A stretch of DNA of 64,000 bases from Devosia geojensis. GTDB lineage: Bacteria > Pseudomonadota > Alphaproteobacteria > Rhizobiales > Devosiaceae. The position numbers and the translations under genes were made by a program. The stretch spans positions 1 through 64,000 of the forward strand of contig NZ_JZEX01000108.1 in assembly GCF_000969415.1 (NCBI RefSeq), in the 5' to 3' direction. Below are positions 55,124 to 64,000 of this stretch, piece by piece; the stretch's first letter is position 1; the number at the start of each line of letters is the position of its first letter. The notes under the pieces are model-generated. The model searched no databases and was not told the origin of the DNA. It worked only from the letters and a program-made list of their open reading frames with translations.

Positions 55124-55142
55124 ATATAGACTCAGCAGGACG

Positions 55143-56630
55143 TTAGTTCGACTTCTGAATGTCGTAAGCGAAAAACTGCGAGTTGAGCCCGTTGACCGGA
55201 TAACCCGTGACGTTGGCCGCCGACACCACGATCTGCGGATAGAGGTAGAGCCAGTTGCTGGCCGCATCCTCGGCGATGATCCGGTTGGCTTCGGTGAGTT
55301 TCTCGGTCTGCTCCTCTTCGCTCGAGGCGGCCTCCGAGTCGGCGATGAGCTGCACGACCTCGGGGTTGTTGTAGCCCCAGTAGAAGTCCGGGTTGCCGTA
55401 GAACACGATATCGCGGTGGTTGACGTGCTCCTGCAGCGTCGCCTCGAAATTATGCTCCTGGTAGATCTTGGTGTACCACTCGTTGGCGGTGATGATGTTG
55501 ATGTTCACCGTCACGCCGATCTTGGCGTACTCGCTCTGCAGGAACTGCGCGACGATCGGATGCGGGTCGTAGTCGGGCGTGTCGAGCGTGAACTCGAACC
55601 CGTCCGGATACCCGGCCTCGGCCAGCAGTTCCCTTGCGCTTTCCGGATCGTAGGGATCGACGCCGGTGAGGTCCACGTACCAGGGATCGGTGGGCGGCAC
55701 GAACGAGCCGATCAGCGTGCCGTACTCGCCCCAGATGGAATTCAAGAGCCGCGCCTTGTCGGTCGCACGGGCGAGCGCCTTGCGTACCTGCACGTTGTCG
55801 AACGGGGCGACCCGATCATTGTAGGCGAGCAGCTCCTTGGTGGTCGAGGCGCCCTCGGTGACGGTGAACTGCGGGTTGCCGGCGAACTGGGCCAGCGAAT
55901 CCGGGCTCTGTACCGAGGTGACGATGTCGACTGCGTTGGTCAGCAGCGCGTTGTTGAGCGCCGTGGCGTCGGTGAAGTATTGGAAGAGCACGGCGCCGTT
56001 GGTCGGCGCCTCGCCCCAGTAGTCGTCGAAGCGGGTGAGGGCGAGAGCGGAGCCGCGCCGCCATTCATCGAGCGTATAGGGCCCGGTGCCGTCCTCTGCA
56101 CTGGTGATGTCGCCGGCCGCATCGTTGACGATCCACACATAGGAGAGGTTGTAGGGCAGGGAGATCGAGCGGGCCGAGAGGGTGATGACGACCGTACGCT
56201 CGTCCGGCGTTTCGATGCCGGTGATGGTCGAAAGGCTGCGCTTGCGTGAGCTGCGCGAGTCCTCGGCCGTCACCCGCTCGATGGAATACTTGACGTCGGC
56301 GGAGGTCAGCGGTTCGCCCGAGTGGAAGGTTACGCCCTCGCGCAGGGTGAACGTATAAGTGAGGCCGTCCTCGGAGACGGCGTAGTCCTCGACCAGCACC
56401 GGCTCGACGGAGCCCGCATCGGTCAGCGTGAAGAGACCCTCGTAGACATTGCCGTTGAACGCCTCGTTGATGCCCTGGCCGGCGCCGGCGGTGTTGTCGA
56501 GGTTCTGCGGTTCGTAGAGCGAGCCGATGCGGATGGTCGCACCCGGATCGTAGTCTTGCGCCAGCGCGCCCGGCCCGAAGGCGACGCTTGCCAGCAGCGC
56601 GGCGGTCAGAAGGATTTTGGTGGGTCTCAT
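55143..56630 (-). CDS. peptide/opine ABC importer binding protein (SBP_bac_5)
   Basis: 495 residues, first gene of the importer operon. Sec signal with cleavage likely after ALAQ near residue 25, then the extracellular-binding family 5 fold: VYEGLFTLTDAG near residue 63, YTFTLREGVTFHSGEPLTSADV near 91-112 (family motif) and late WGYNNPEVVQLIADSEAA. It collects dipeptides, opines, oligosaccharides or similar solutes. The ligand is unknown. Confidence 0.92.
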   Translation of the reverse strand: MRPTKILLTAALLASVAFGPGALAQDYDPGATIRIGSLYEPQNLDNTAGAGQGINEAFNGNVYEGLFTLTDAGSVEPVLVEDYAVSEDGLTYTFTLREGVTFHSGEPLTSADVKYSIERVTAEDSRSSRKRSLSTITGIETPDERTVVITLSARSISLPYNLSYVWIVNDAAGDITSAEDGTGPYTLDEWRRGSALALTRFDDYWGEAPTNGAVLFQYFTDATALNNALLTNAVDIVTSVQSPDSLAQFAGNPQFTVTEGASTTKELLAYNDRVAPFDNVQVRKALARATDKARLLNSIWGEYGTLIGSFVPPTDPWYVDLTGVDPYDPESARELLAEAGYPDGFEFTLDTPDYDPHPIVAQFLQSEYAKIGVTVNINIITANEWYTKIYQEHNFEATLQEHVNHRDIVFYGNPDFYWGYNNPEVVQLIADSEAASSEEEQTEKLTEANRIIAEDAASNWLYLYPQIVVSAANVTGYPVNGLNSQFFAYDIQKSN

Positions 56631-57017
56631 GGAATGCCTACTCCGTTGACGCTAGGGGTCTTCAAGCATAGCGAGCCTGGCGATCTAACTCTAGTTGGCG
56701 ACTAGGGATTCGGCTCTATAGAACCGGTCTGCCTGCGTTTGCCATGCCCCTGCATGTCGCGCGCAGCGGAAAAGATTTTCATCCCCAGAATGTTAGCATT
56801 TCAGTCCGTGGCGCAACAGCGCGGGGCTGCCGACGCGGGACCCTCGACCCATTGACTCGGGCCCTTCGTGCATCTACGACATCGGTGTCGTGACATCGGT
56901 GTCATAACGCCGAACCGACATCGCGCAGGAGGGAAAACTGCGACTTGCCTGAAGCGCTAAGAGGCGCAATCGGGCAAGCTCGAAGCGGTTTTCATCAGGC
57001 GCGCCAGGGAGGTTTCA
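56631..57017. promoter_or_regulatory. divergent promoter region with tandem LacI-type operators
   Basis: 387 bp without a gene, between the peptide importer (minus) and the fourth sugar operon (plus). GACATCGGTGTC occurs twice, at 56878-56889 and 56892-56903; with flanking bases each is an inverted repeat (CGACA..TGTCG and TGACA..TGTCA) with a central CG. The 14-bp period suggests side-by-side binding, probably by the LacI protein encoded at 57018. Confidence 0.65.
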
Positions 57018-58103
57018 GTGGCCACCATCTACGATGTTGCAAAGAAAGCGGGTGTCTCGCCCAAGACCGTCAGCCGTGTCCTCAACGGGGATGCTCCGGT
57101 CAACGAGAAGACCCGGGAGGCGGTCCATGCCGCCATGGCCGAGCTGAACTACATTCCTTCGAGCGCCGCGCGCTCCATGCGCTCGCAGAAATCAGGCCTC
57201 ATCGGCATGATCACCGGCGCCATCAGTGCGTCTCCAAGCGCCGCCGAGGCTATCGGCCTGCCGGAAATCTTCCTCGTGCAGGGCGTGCAGCGGGTGCTTG
57301 CCGAGAACGGCATGACCCTGCTCATCTCCGATACGGGCGGCCACCGGGACCGTGTGCCGACCCTTATCAAGACGCTGCTCGAACACCGGGTCGAGGGCCT
57401 GATCTATGTCGCCGAATGGCATCAGGAAGTCGACTTCGCCGGCCTTCTGGGCGGGCGTCATGCCGTCCTCGTCAACTGCTTCGATTCTCACGGCACGCCC
57501 TCTGTCGTGCCCGACGACGAAGGCGGCCAGCACGCGCTGGTCAGCGCCCTTGTCGCCCGTGGCCACAGGCGTATCGCCTTCCTCACCTTGCCCGAAAGCC
57601 TGGTGGCGCGGGGCCTGCGCCTTGCCGGCTACCGGCGGGCGTTGGGGGAGGCAGGCATCGCCTATGACGACGATCTCGTGGTCACCGCCGCCATCAGCGA
57701 CCCTGCGCACGAGTTCGACTACCTCTGGGACGCGCTCGATCGTGTCCTCAACCTCGATCCGAAGCCTACGGTCATCTGCTGCGCCAACGACAAGATGGCC
57801 ATGCGCGTCTATGCGCTGCTGCGCGACCGCGGCCTCAAGGTCGGCGAAGACATCTCGGTCGCCGGTTACGACGACTATCGCATCATCACCGAACACATCG
57901 ATCCGGCGCTGACCAGCGCCGAATTGCCCTATGCCGCCATGGGCATGCGCGGAGCCGAAAAGCTCATGCGCCTTATCGGCGGCACCACCCGGCCCAACGA
58001 GCCCCTCAAGGAACTCGTCTCGGGCCCCCTGGCGTGGCGGCATTCCGTCAAGGATCTCAAAGAGACCGTCACGTCGTTCAAAACCCGGAGGAGAGACTTA
58101 TGA
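57018..58103 (+). CDS. LacI-family transcriptional regulator (fourth CUT1 operon)
   Basis: 361 residues with a GTG start preceded by AGGGAGG. Helix-turn-helix ATIYDVAKKAGVSPKTVSRV at residues 2-21, then hinge and effector domain. It is the first gene of the operon and overlaps the binding-protein gene by 4 bp, so it is expressed with its targets. The tandem dyads at 56878-56903 are its likely operators. Confidence 0.92.
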   Translation: MATIYDVAKKAGVSPKTVSRVLNGDAPVNEKTREAVHAAMAELNYIPSSAARSMRSQKSGLIGMITGAISASPSAAEAIGLPEIFLVQGVQRVLAENGMTLLISDTGGHRDRVPTLIKTLLEHRVEGLIYVAEWHQEVDFAGLLGGRHAVLVNCFDSHGTPSVVPDDEGGQHALVSALVARGHRRIAFLTLPESLVARGLRLAGYRRALGEAGIAYDDDLVVTAAISDPAHEFDYLWDALDRVLNLDPKPTVICCANDKMAMRVYALLRDRGLKVGEDISVAGYDDYRIITEHIDPALTSAELPYAAMGMRGAEKLMRLIGGTTRPNEPLKELVSGPLAWRHSVKDLKETVTSFKTRRRDL

Positions 58104-59356
58104 AGCTCGCATTCTTTGGCACGCTGGGGCTGACGACGGCCCTCAGCACGGGCGTCATGGCCCAGACGGAACTGAGCATGTGGTATCACGGCGCCGGCAA
58201 CCCCGCCGAGCGCGAGGTGCTGGTCGGCATCATCGACGATTTCAATGCCTCGCAGTCCGACTGGGTGGTGAGGCTCCAGGAATTTCCGCAGGCAGCTTAT
58301 AACGATTCCGTCACCGCCGCCGCGCTCGCCGGCAATCTGCCCGACATCCTCGATGTCGACGGTCCCAACATGCCGAACTGGGCCTGGTCCGGCTACATGC
58401 AGCCGCTGCAGCTTTCGGAAGACGCCATCGCCAACTTCCTGCCCGGCGCCATCGGCCGCTGGCAGGGCGAGCTGTACTCCATCGGTCTATGGGACGCGGC
58501 CGTCGCCATCTTCGCGCGCCGCTCGGTGCTGGAGGAGAACGGCATCCGCGTGCCGACCCTCGACGAGCCCTGGACGGGCGACGAGTTCAACGCCGCCCTC
58601 GACACCCTCAAAGCGACCGGCGATTTCGACTATCCGCTCGACCTCGGCATGGCCGACCAGAGCGAGTGGTATCCGTACGCGTTCAGCCCGTTCCTCCAGA
58701 GCTTCGGCGGCGATCTGATCGATCGTGAGACCTACACCAGCGCCGACGGCGTGCTCAACGGCGACGCGGCTCTCGAGTTCGGGGACTGGTGGCAGGGCCT
58801 CTTCCAGAACGACCTGGCCCCCGGCACCTCGCAGGACATGGCCGCGCGCGAAACGGGCTTCCTCGACGGGCGATATGCCCTGCAATGGAACGGCAACTGG
58901 ACCGCTCTTCCCGCCATCGAGAAGTATGGCGACGACATGCTGTTCCTGCCGGCGCCCGATTTCGGCAACGGCCCCAAGATCGGCGCCGCCTCCTGGCAGT
59001 TCGGCGTCTCGGCCAACAGCGATCATCCCGATGGCGCGACGGCGTTCATCGAGTTCGCGATCCAGGACAAGTACCTGGCCGCATTCTCCAACGCGACGGG
59101 CCTGATCCCCGCGACCTCGACCGCCGCGGCGCTGACCGAGAACTACAAGCCCGGCGGCCAGCTCGAGGTCTTCTATGAGCTTTCGGCCCAGCAGGGTGAG
59201 CTGCGTCCGGTGACGCCCGGCTACATCGTCATGTCGCCGCTCTTCCGCAAGGCGCTGGCCGACATCGCCAACGGCGCCGATCCGGCCGACGCGCTCGATG
59301 CGGCGACCGACGCCATCGACGCCGATATCGCGCGCAACAACAACTACGGCTTCTAG
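58100..59356 (+). CDS. CUT1 ABC importer sugar-binding protein (fourth system)
   Basis: 418 residues; the ATG at 58100 overlaps the LacI stop (ATGA) and follows GGAGGAGAG. Sec signal with likely cleavage after VMAQ near residue 22, then an SBP_bac_1 fold with LSMWYHGAGNPAEREVLVG, GNLPDILDVDGPNMPNW and GRYALQWNGNWTAL. It is followed by a hairpin with a T-run. The GH32-like hydrolase downstream suggests a fructose-containing oligosaccharide as ligand. Confidence 0.92.
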   Translation: MKLAFFGTLGLTTALSTGVMAQTELSMWYHGAGNPAEREVLVGIIDDFNASQSDWVVRLQEFPQAAYNDSVTAAALAGNLPDILDVDGPNMPNWAWSGYMQPLQLSEDAIANFLPGAIGRWQGELYSIGLWDAAVAIFARRSVLEENGIRVPTLDEPWTGDEFNAALDTLKATGDFDYPLDLGMADQSEWYPYAFSPFLQSFGGDLIDRETYTSADGVLNGDAALEFGDWWQGLFQNDLAPGTSQDMAARETGFLDGRYALQWNGNWTALPAIEKYGDDMLFLPAPDFGNGPKIGAASWQFGVSANSDHPDGATAFIEFAIQDKYLAAFSNATGLIPATSTAAALTENYKPGGQLEVFYELSAQQGELRPVTPGYIVMSPLFRKALADIANGADPADALDAATDAIDADIARNNNYGF

Positions 59357-59378
59357 CCTCCTTCTCCTCCCGAACCTG

Positions 59379-59411
59379 GCGATCCCGCTCCCGTGGGTGG
59401 GGTCGCTTTTT
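59379..59411 (+). terminator. intrinsic terminator-like hairpin after binding-protein gene
   Basis: GCGATCCC (59379-59386) pairs with GGGGTCGC (59399-59406) with one mismatch, an inner CCC/GGG pair extends it, and TTTTT follows. Of the hairpins after binding-protein genes this is the one most like a true rho-independent terminator. The next gene starts 21 bp later, so read-through must feed the permeases. Confidence 0.75.
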
Positions 59412-59431
59412 CCGGCACGCCGAGGAATCCC

Positions 59432-60517
59432 ATGTCCGCAAAATCCACGTCGAAGTTGCAGAAGCACACCCTTGCCGGCTGGCTGATGGCCACGCCCGCG
59501 GTAGGGCTGATCACGCTGTTCCTGGTGGTGCCGTTCCTCCTTGCCTTCGTCCTTTCCTTCACCAACCAACGGCTGGTCTCGCCCAATCCGACCCAGTTTG
59601 TGGGGCTCAGCAATTTCGAGCAGCTTCTCGGCGTCGGCACGCTGATGCTGGAGCCCGAGCGGGACGACGCCGGCGCGATCGTCCGCGATGCGCGAGGCGA
59701 GCCGGAATACCCGCGCGTGCGCGACTACACGCGCAACAATCCCGACTATCTGCAATTGAGCGGCATGCGCGAACTTGCGGCAATGTCGTGGGGCGAGAAC
59801 CGTCTCGTGTTCCTGGCGCGGGACGTCGTCTTCATCAAGGCCGTCCTCAACACCCTGGCCTTCGTCGCGGTGGTCGCGCCCGTGCAAGCCGGGCTCGCGC
59901 TGCTCCTGGCCTTGCTCATCAACCAGAAGCTGCGCGGCATAAACGTCTTCCGCACGATCTACTTCATGCCGGTGGTCGTCTCGATCGTCGTCGTATCGCT
60001 CCTCTGGCGCTTCATCTATGCCGGCCAGAGCGGCCTTTTGAACACGCTGCTGGGCTTCCTGACCCTGGGTAATTTCCAGCCCGTCGACTGGCTAGGCAAT
60101 CCAGCCACGGCGCTCTGGTCGATCCTCGCCATGTCCGTCTGGCAGGGCGTCGGCTTCCACATGGTCATCTGGCTCTCGGGCCTGCAGACCATTCCGGAAT
60201 CCCTCTACGAGGCCGCGGACATCGAGGGCGCGACCGGCTGGCAGAAGTTCCGCTACGTCACCTGGCCGGGGCTGCGCAATACCGCCGTGCTCATCCTCAT
60301 CGTCATCACCATGCAGGCCTTCTCGCTCTTCTCGCAGATCGACGTGATGACCAAGGGCGGTCCCGTGGATTCGACCCAGTCCATCGTCTTCCAGGCGGTG
60401 CAGCGCGGCTATGTCCAGCAGGACATCGCCAGCGGCTCGGCGATCTCGGTGCTGCTGTTCCTCATTGTGCTGACGATCTCGCTTCTTCAACGCTGGCTAA
60501 CCCGGGAGCGCAACTGA
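59432..60517 (+). CDS. CUT1 ABC importer permease, MalF-like with long periplasmic loop (fourth system)
   Basis: 361 residues, longer than most CUT1 permeases (about 290-310). Between the first helix (about 25-48) and the second there is a large polar insertion (about residues 75-135, rich in Glu, Arg, Asp and Asn, e.g. LEPERDDAGAIVRDARGEPE). The remaining helices and the EAA loop (EAADIEGATGWQKFRYVTWP) are normal. It overlaps the next permease gene by one base. Confidence 0.9.
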   Translation: MSAKSTSKLQKHTLAGWLMATPAVGLITLFLVVPFLLAFVLSFTNQRLVSPNPTQFVGLSNFEQLLGVGTLMLEPERDDAGAIVRDARGEPEYPRVRDYTRNNPDYLQLSGMRELAAMSWGENRLVFLARDVVFIKAVLNTLAFVAVVAPVQAGLALLLALLINQKLRGINVFRTIYFMPVVVSIVVVSLLWRFIYAGQSGLLNTLLGFLTLGNFQPVDWLGNPATALWSILAMSVWQGVGFHMVIWLSGLQTIPESLYEAADIEGATGWQKFRYVTWPGLRNTAVLILIVITMQAFSLFSQIDVMTKGGPVDSTQSIVFQAVQRGYVQQDIASGSAISVLLFLIVLTISLLQRWLTRERN

Positions 60518-61392
60518 TGGCCCTCACCACCCGTCGGTCCCGATTGTCGACCGCCCTGCGCTACGCGCTGCTGGTCGCGGTCGCCCTGGTCTTCGTCTTT
60601 CCCATCGTCTTCATGGTGATGTCGTCGCTCAAACCCGACCTGCAGCTGCTGCGCGATACGACCTCGTTCAACGCGTTCCTCCCGGTCGGCGATATCTCGC
60701 TCGACAACTACTTCGCTGCCTTCCGGCGCGCGCCGGTGGCGCTCTTCGTCTTCAACTCGATCCTGGTGACCAGCATCACCGTCGCCGTTTCGCTCTTCCT
60801 CTGCTCGATGGCGGCGTTCTCATTCGTCTTCCTCAACTGGAAGGGCAGGGACGTGGTGCTCGCCGCGGTCATCGCGACGCTCATCGTTCCCTTCGAGACC
60901 ATCGCCATTCCGCTGCTGCTGGTGGTCAACAACCTGCCGTGGATCGGCCCCAACGGACTGACGACCGGCTGGCTCAATACCTACCACGTGCAGATCGTCC
61001 CCTGGATCGCGGATGCGCTGACGATCTTCCTCTTCGTCCAGTACTTCAAGGATCTGCCCAAGGACCTTGTCGAAGCTGCGCGTATCGACGGCGCCACCTG
61101 GTTCCAGGTCTATGCACGCGTCATCGTGCCGATTTCCGGCCCGGTCATCGCCACCGCCGCGATCCTCAAGTTCCTGGCCATGTACAACCAGTATCTCTGG
61201 CCGCTCATGGTCACCCAGTCCGAGGCGTTCCGCCCGGTCATGGTCGGGCTGCAATACTTCTTCCAGCTCAACGTCGCCTGGGGGGAGGTCATGGCCTACC
61301 TCTCGCTCATCACCCTTCCGGTCCTCGTCTTTTACCTGGCCCTGCAGCGCGCCTTCATCGCCAGCATCGCCTCGACCGGGATCAAGGGCTAA
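60517..61392 (+). CDS. CUT1 ABC importer permease, MalG-like (fourth system)
   Basis: 291 residues, six predicted membrane helices after a basic N terminus (MALTTRRSRLSTALR). The EAA loop is EAARIDGATWFQVYARVIVP near residue 186. The start ATG shares its A with the TGA of the preceding gene. The hydrolase gene follows after 23 bp. Confidence 0.92.
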   Translation: MALTTRRSRLSTALRYALLVAVALVFVFPIVFMVMSSLKPDLQLLRDTTSFNAFLPVGDISLDNYFAAFRRAPVALFVFNSILVTSITVAVSLFLCSMAAFSFVFLNWKGRDVVLAAVIATLIVPFETIAIPLLLVVNNLPWIGPNGLTTGWLNTYHVQIVPWIADALTIFLFVQYFKDLPKDLVEAARIDGATWFQVYARVIVPISGPVIATAAILKFLAMYNQYLWPLMVTQSEAFRPVMVGLQYFFQLNVAWGEVMAYLSLITLPVLVFYLALQRAFIASIASTGIKG

Positions 61393-61415
61393 CTCTCCAA
61401 CTGTAGGACTACGAA

Positions 61416-62402
61416 TTGGTACTCGCGCTCAAAGACAAGTGGATCTGGGATTTCTGGCTCGCCCAGGACGGCGACGACTGGCACATCTATTTCCTCCAAG
61501 CGGACAAGTCCCTCATCGATCCGGACCTGCGCCACCGCAACGTCACCCAGGGCCATGCGGTCAGCAAGGACCTGAGCGACTGGACCCATCTCGGCACCGG
61601 CTTCAAGCCGTCCGAAGGGCCTGCCTGGGATGACTGGACCACCTGGACCGGCTCGGTCCTCAAGGATGATGACGGCCTCTGGCACCTTTTCTACACCGGC
61701 ACGCCCCATGCCGAGGACGGCATGAAGCAGCGCATCGGGCACGCAACCTCCACCGACATGCACAACTGGCAGCGCGTCGGCGACGGGCTCGCCCTCGATA
61801 TCTCCGGCCCTGACTACGAGGAGTTCACCCCCGGCCACTGGCACGACCGCGCCTTCCGCGATCCGTGGGTGATGAAGAACCCCAATGGCGACGGCTGGCT
61901 CATGTACATGGTCGCCCGCGTGCCCGGCATCGCCGAGCCTAACGCGGGCGGGTCCGTCGGTTTCGCGACCTCCCCAGACCTTTACACCTGGACGCTCCAG
62001 CCTCCGGTCTACCGCGGCGGCATGTTCGGCCAGATGGAGGTACCCCAAGTCTTCGAGGTCGACGGACGCTGGTATTGCCTCTTCTGCACCGATGGCAGCC
62101 ACTGGTCGAACGCCTACAAGGCCTTCAATCCGCAGACGCCGACGCGCGGCAGCCACTACCTCATCGCCGACAATCCCCTTGGCCCCTGGGAAGTCGCTCC
62201 CGGTCCGTTCTTCGATTCCGGCAACCGCTACGCCGGCAAGGTCGTGAAGACGGCCGACGGCCTCAAGTACCTCGGCTTCATCCACGACGACGCGGACGGC
62301 GAGTTCGTCGGCGAGGTGTGCGACCCGATTCCCGTCAGCGTCGACGAGAACGGGCTCCTCCACCTCCATCCCGAGCGCGTCGCGCCCGGCGCCAAGATCT
62401 AA
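61416..62402 (+). CDS. GH32-like five-bladed beta-propeller glycoside hydrolase
   Basis: 328 residues with a TTG start preceded by AGGA. Catalytic signature positions resemble GH32/GH68 and neighbouring clans: Asp12 in WIWDFW as nucleophile, RDP at 148-150 as stabiliser, and Glu208 in QMEVPQVF as acid/base. The five blades repeat DLxxWxxxG-type segments (LSDWTHLGTG, MHNWQRVGDG, LYTWTLQPP). No signal peptide, so it acts in the cytosol on imported oligosaccharides, possibly fructans or sucrose-like sugars. GH43-type substrates cannot be excluded. Confidence 0.78.
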   Translation: MVLALKDKWIWDFWLAQDGDDWHIYFLQADKSLIDPDLRHRNVTQGHAVSKDLSDWTHLGTGFKPSEGPAWDDWTTWTGSVLKDDDGLWHLFYTGTPHAEDGMKQRIGHATSTDMHNWQRVGDGLALDISGPDYEEFTPGHWHDRAFRDPWVMKNPNGDGWLMYMVARVPGIAEPNAGGSVGFATSPDLYTWTLQPPVYRGGMFGQMEVPQVFEVDGRWYCLFCTDGSHWSNAYKAFNPQTPTRGSHYLIADNPLGPWEVAPGPFFDSGNRYAGKVVKTADGLKYLGFIHDDADGEFVGEVCDPIPVSVDENGLLHLHPERVAPGAKI

Positions 62403-62417
62403 AGGAGGCTGACGACC

Positions 62418-63500
<1,083 letters not shown>

Positions 63501-63596
63501 TCGCGCTCGACAATCGAATGGGTTGAGGATCACAGAGGCGTGAAGTAGCTTCGCTGGCCCGGCAGGCAGCAACGAACTGTGCGCAGATGACCCCAT

Positions 63597-64000
63597 TCCA
63601 CCAGATTCTCGGCAACAATCTGGTCGCCAACATCACCAATTTCACGGTGTGGTTCGCGATAACGTTCTGGGTCTACCTCGAAACGCACTCGGTGTTCGCC
63701 ACCGGCATGATCGCCGGCGTCTATCTGGTGTTCACCGCCGGCTTCGGCTTCTGGTTCGGCAGCATCGTCGACCACAACACAAAGAAGGTGGCGATGCTGG
63801 GCTCCAGCGCGGTCTCGCTGGTTTTCTACGGGCTCTCGCTCGCGATGGTCCTGCTGGAACCGGAGGGCGCGTTCACCGATCCGTACGGGCCCTATCTCTG
63901 GGCCTTCGTGCTGCTGGTCATGCTCGGCGTCATTGCCGGCAACATCCGCAGCATCGCGCTGCCGACGCTGGTGACGATCCTCATCCCCGAGGACCGGCGG
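63597..64000 (+). CDS. MFS transporter, N-terminal part (cut by window edge)
   Basis: About 134 residues are present, with no stop before the window ends. The sequence begins MTPFHQILGNNLVANITNF and shows at least four hydrophobic segments, with the loop GSIVDHNTKKVAM between helices 2 and 3 matching the MFS G-x3-D-x-basic motif. The ribosome-binding site is weak. It lies 96 bp after the ATPase gene and may be a separate unit; the substrate cannot be told. Confidence 0.8.

Overview
The window is high-GC DNA from an alphaproteobacterium, most likely a Hyphomicrobiales member close to Devosia or a relative. This rests on very dense, tightly overlapped gene strings, six ABC importers in 64 kb, LacI/GntR-governed sugar operons, a coxMNOP-like second cytochrome oxidase, a DUF2189 membrane protein and small palindromic intergenic repeats. 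The genus is an inference from gene content; no rRNA or tRNA gene is present to anchor it. High GC creates many long antisense reading frames, which I treated as shadows.

Left end (1-4850): a YafY/WYL regulator, two small ABM-like proteins divergent from a LysR regulator, a Tat-signal short-chain dehydrogenase and a ChbG/YdjC-type deacetylase. Purine region (4853-18771): a minus-strand string reads amidohydrolase, nucleoside hydrolase, BMP-type binding protein, two-domain ATPase, two permeases and an adenine-deaminase-like enzyme. A divergent plus-strand string reads creatininase-family enzyme, LacI regulator, DUF1355 protein and a second adenine-deaminase-like paralogue. Together they look like uptake, hydrolysis and deamination of purine nucleosides or related compounds.

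Central sugar region (19080-44245): a first CUT1 importer with a MocA-type dehydrogenase, a sugar isomerase and a divergent LacI regulator; a DGPF/ECF sigma-factor cluster; a second CUT1 importer with a LacI regulator and a GH127 beta-L-arabinofuranosidase; and a third CUT1 system with GH4 hydrolase, PfkB kinase and amidohydrolase under a divergent GntR regulator, lacking its own ATPase. A DUF2189 gene follows (44385-45245).

Right part (45486-64000): genes for an aa3-type alternative cytochrome c oxidase (subunits II, I, two III-like, IV) preceded by a c-type cytochrome; a dipeptide/opine-type ABC importer translationally coupled to a DUF1684 gene; a fourth CUT1 operon opened by its own LacI regulator and carrying a GH32-like beta-propeller hydrolase; and the start of an MFS transporter cut by the window edge.

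Two themes run through the window. Every gene for an ABC solute-binding protein is followed by a hairpin or palindromic repeat before the next transporter gene, an arrangement expected to make binding protein in excess. And two inverted-repeat modules, one nested inside the other, appear in full or in part at seven intergenic sites.
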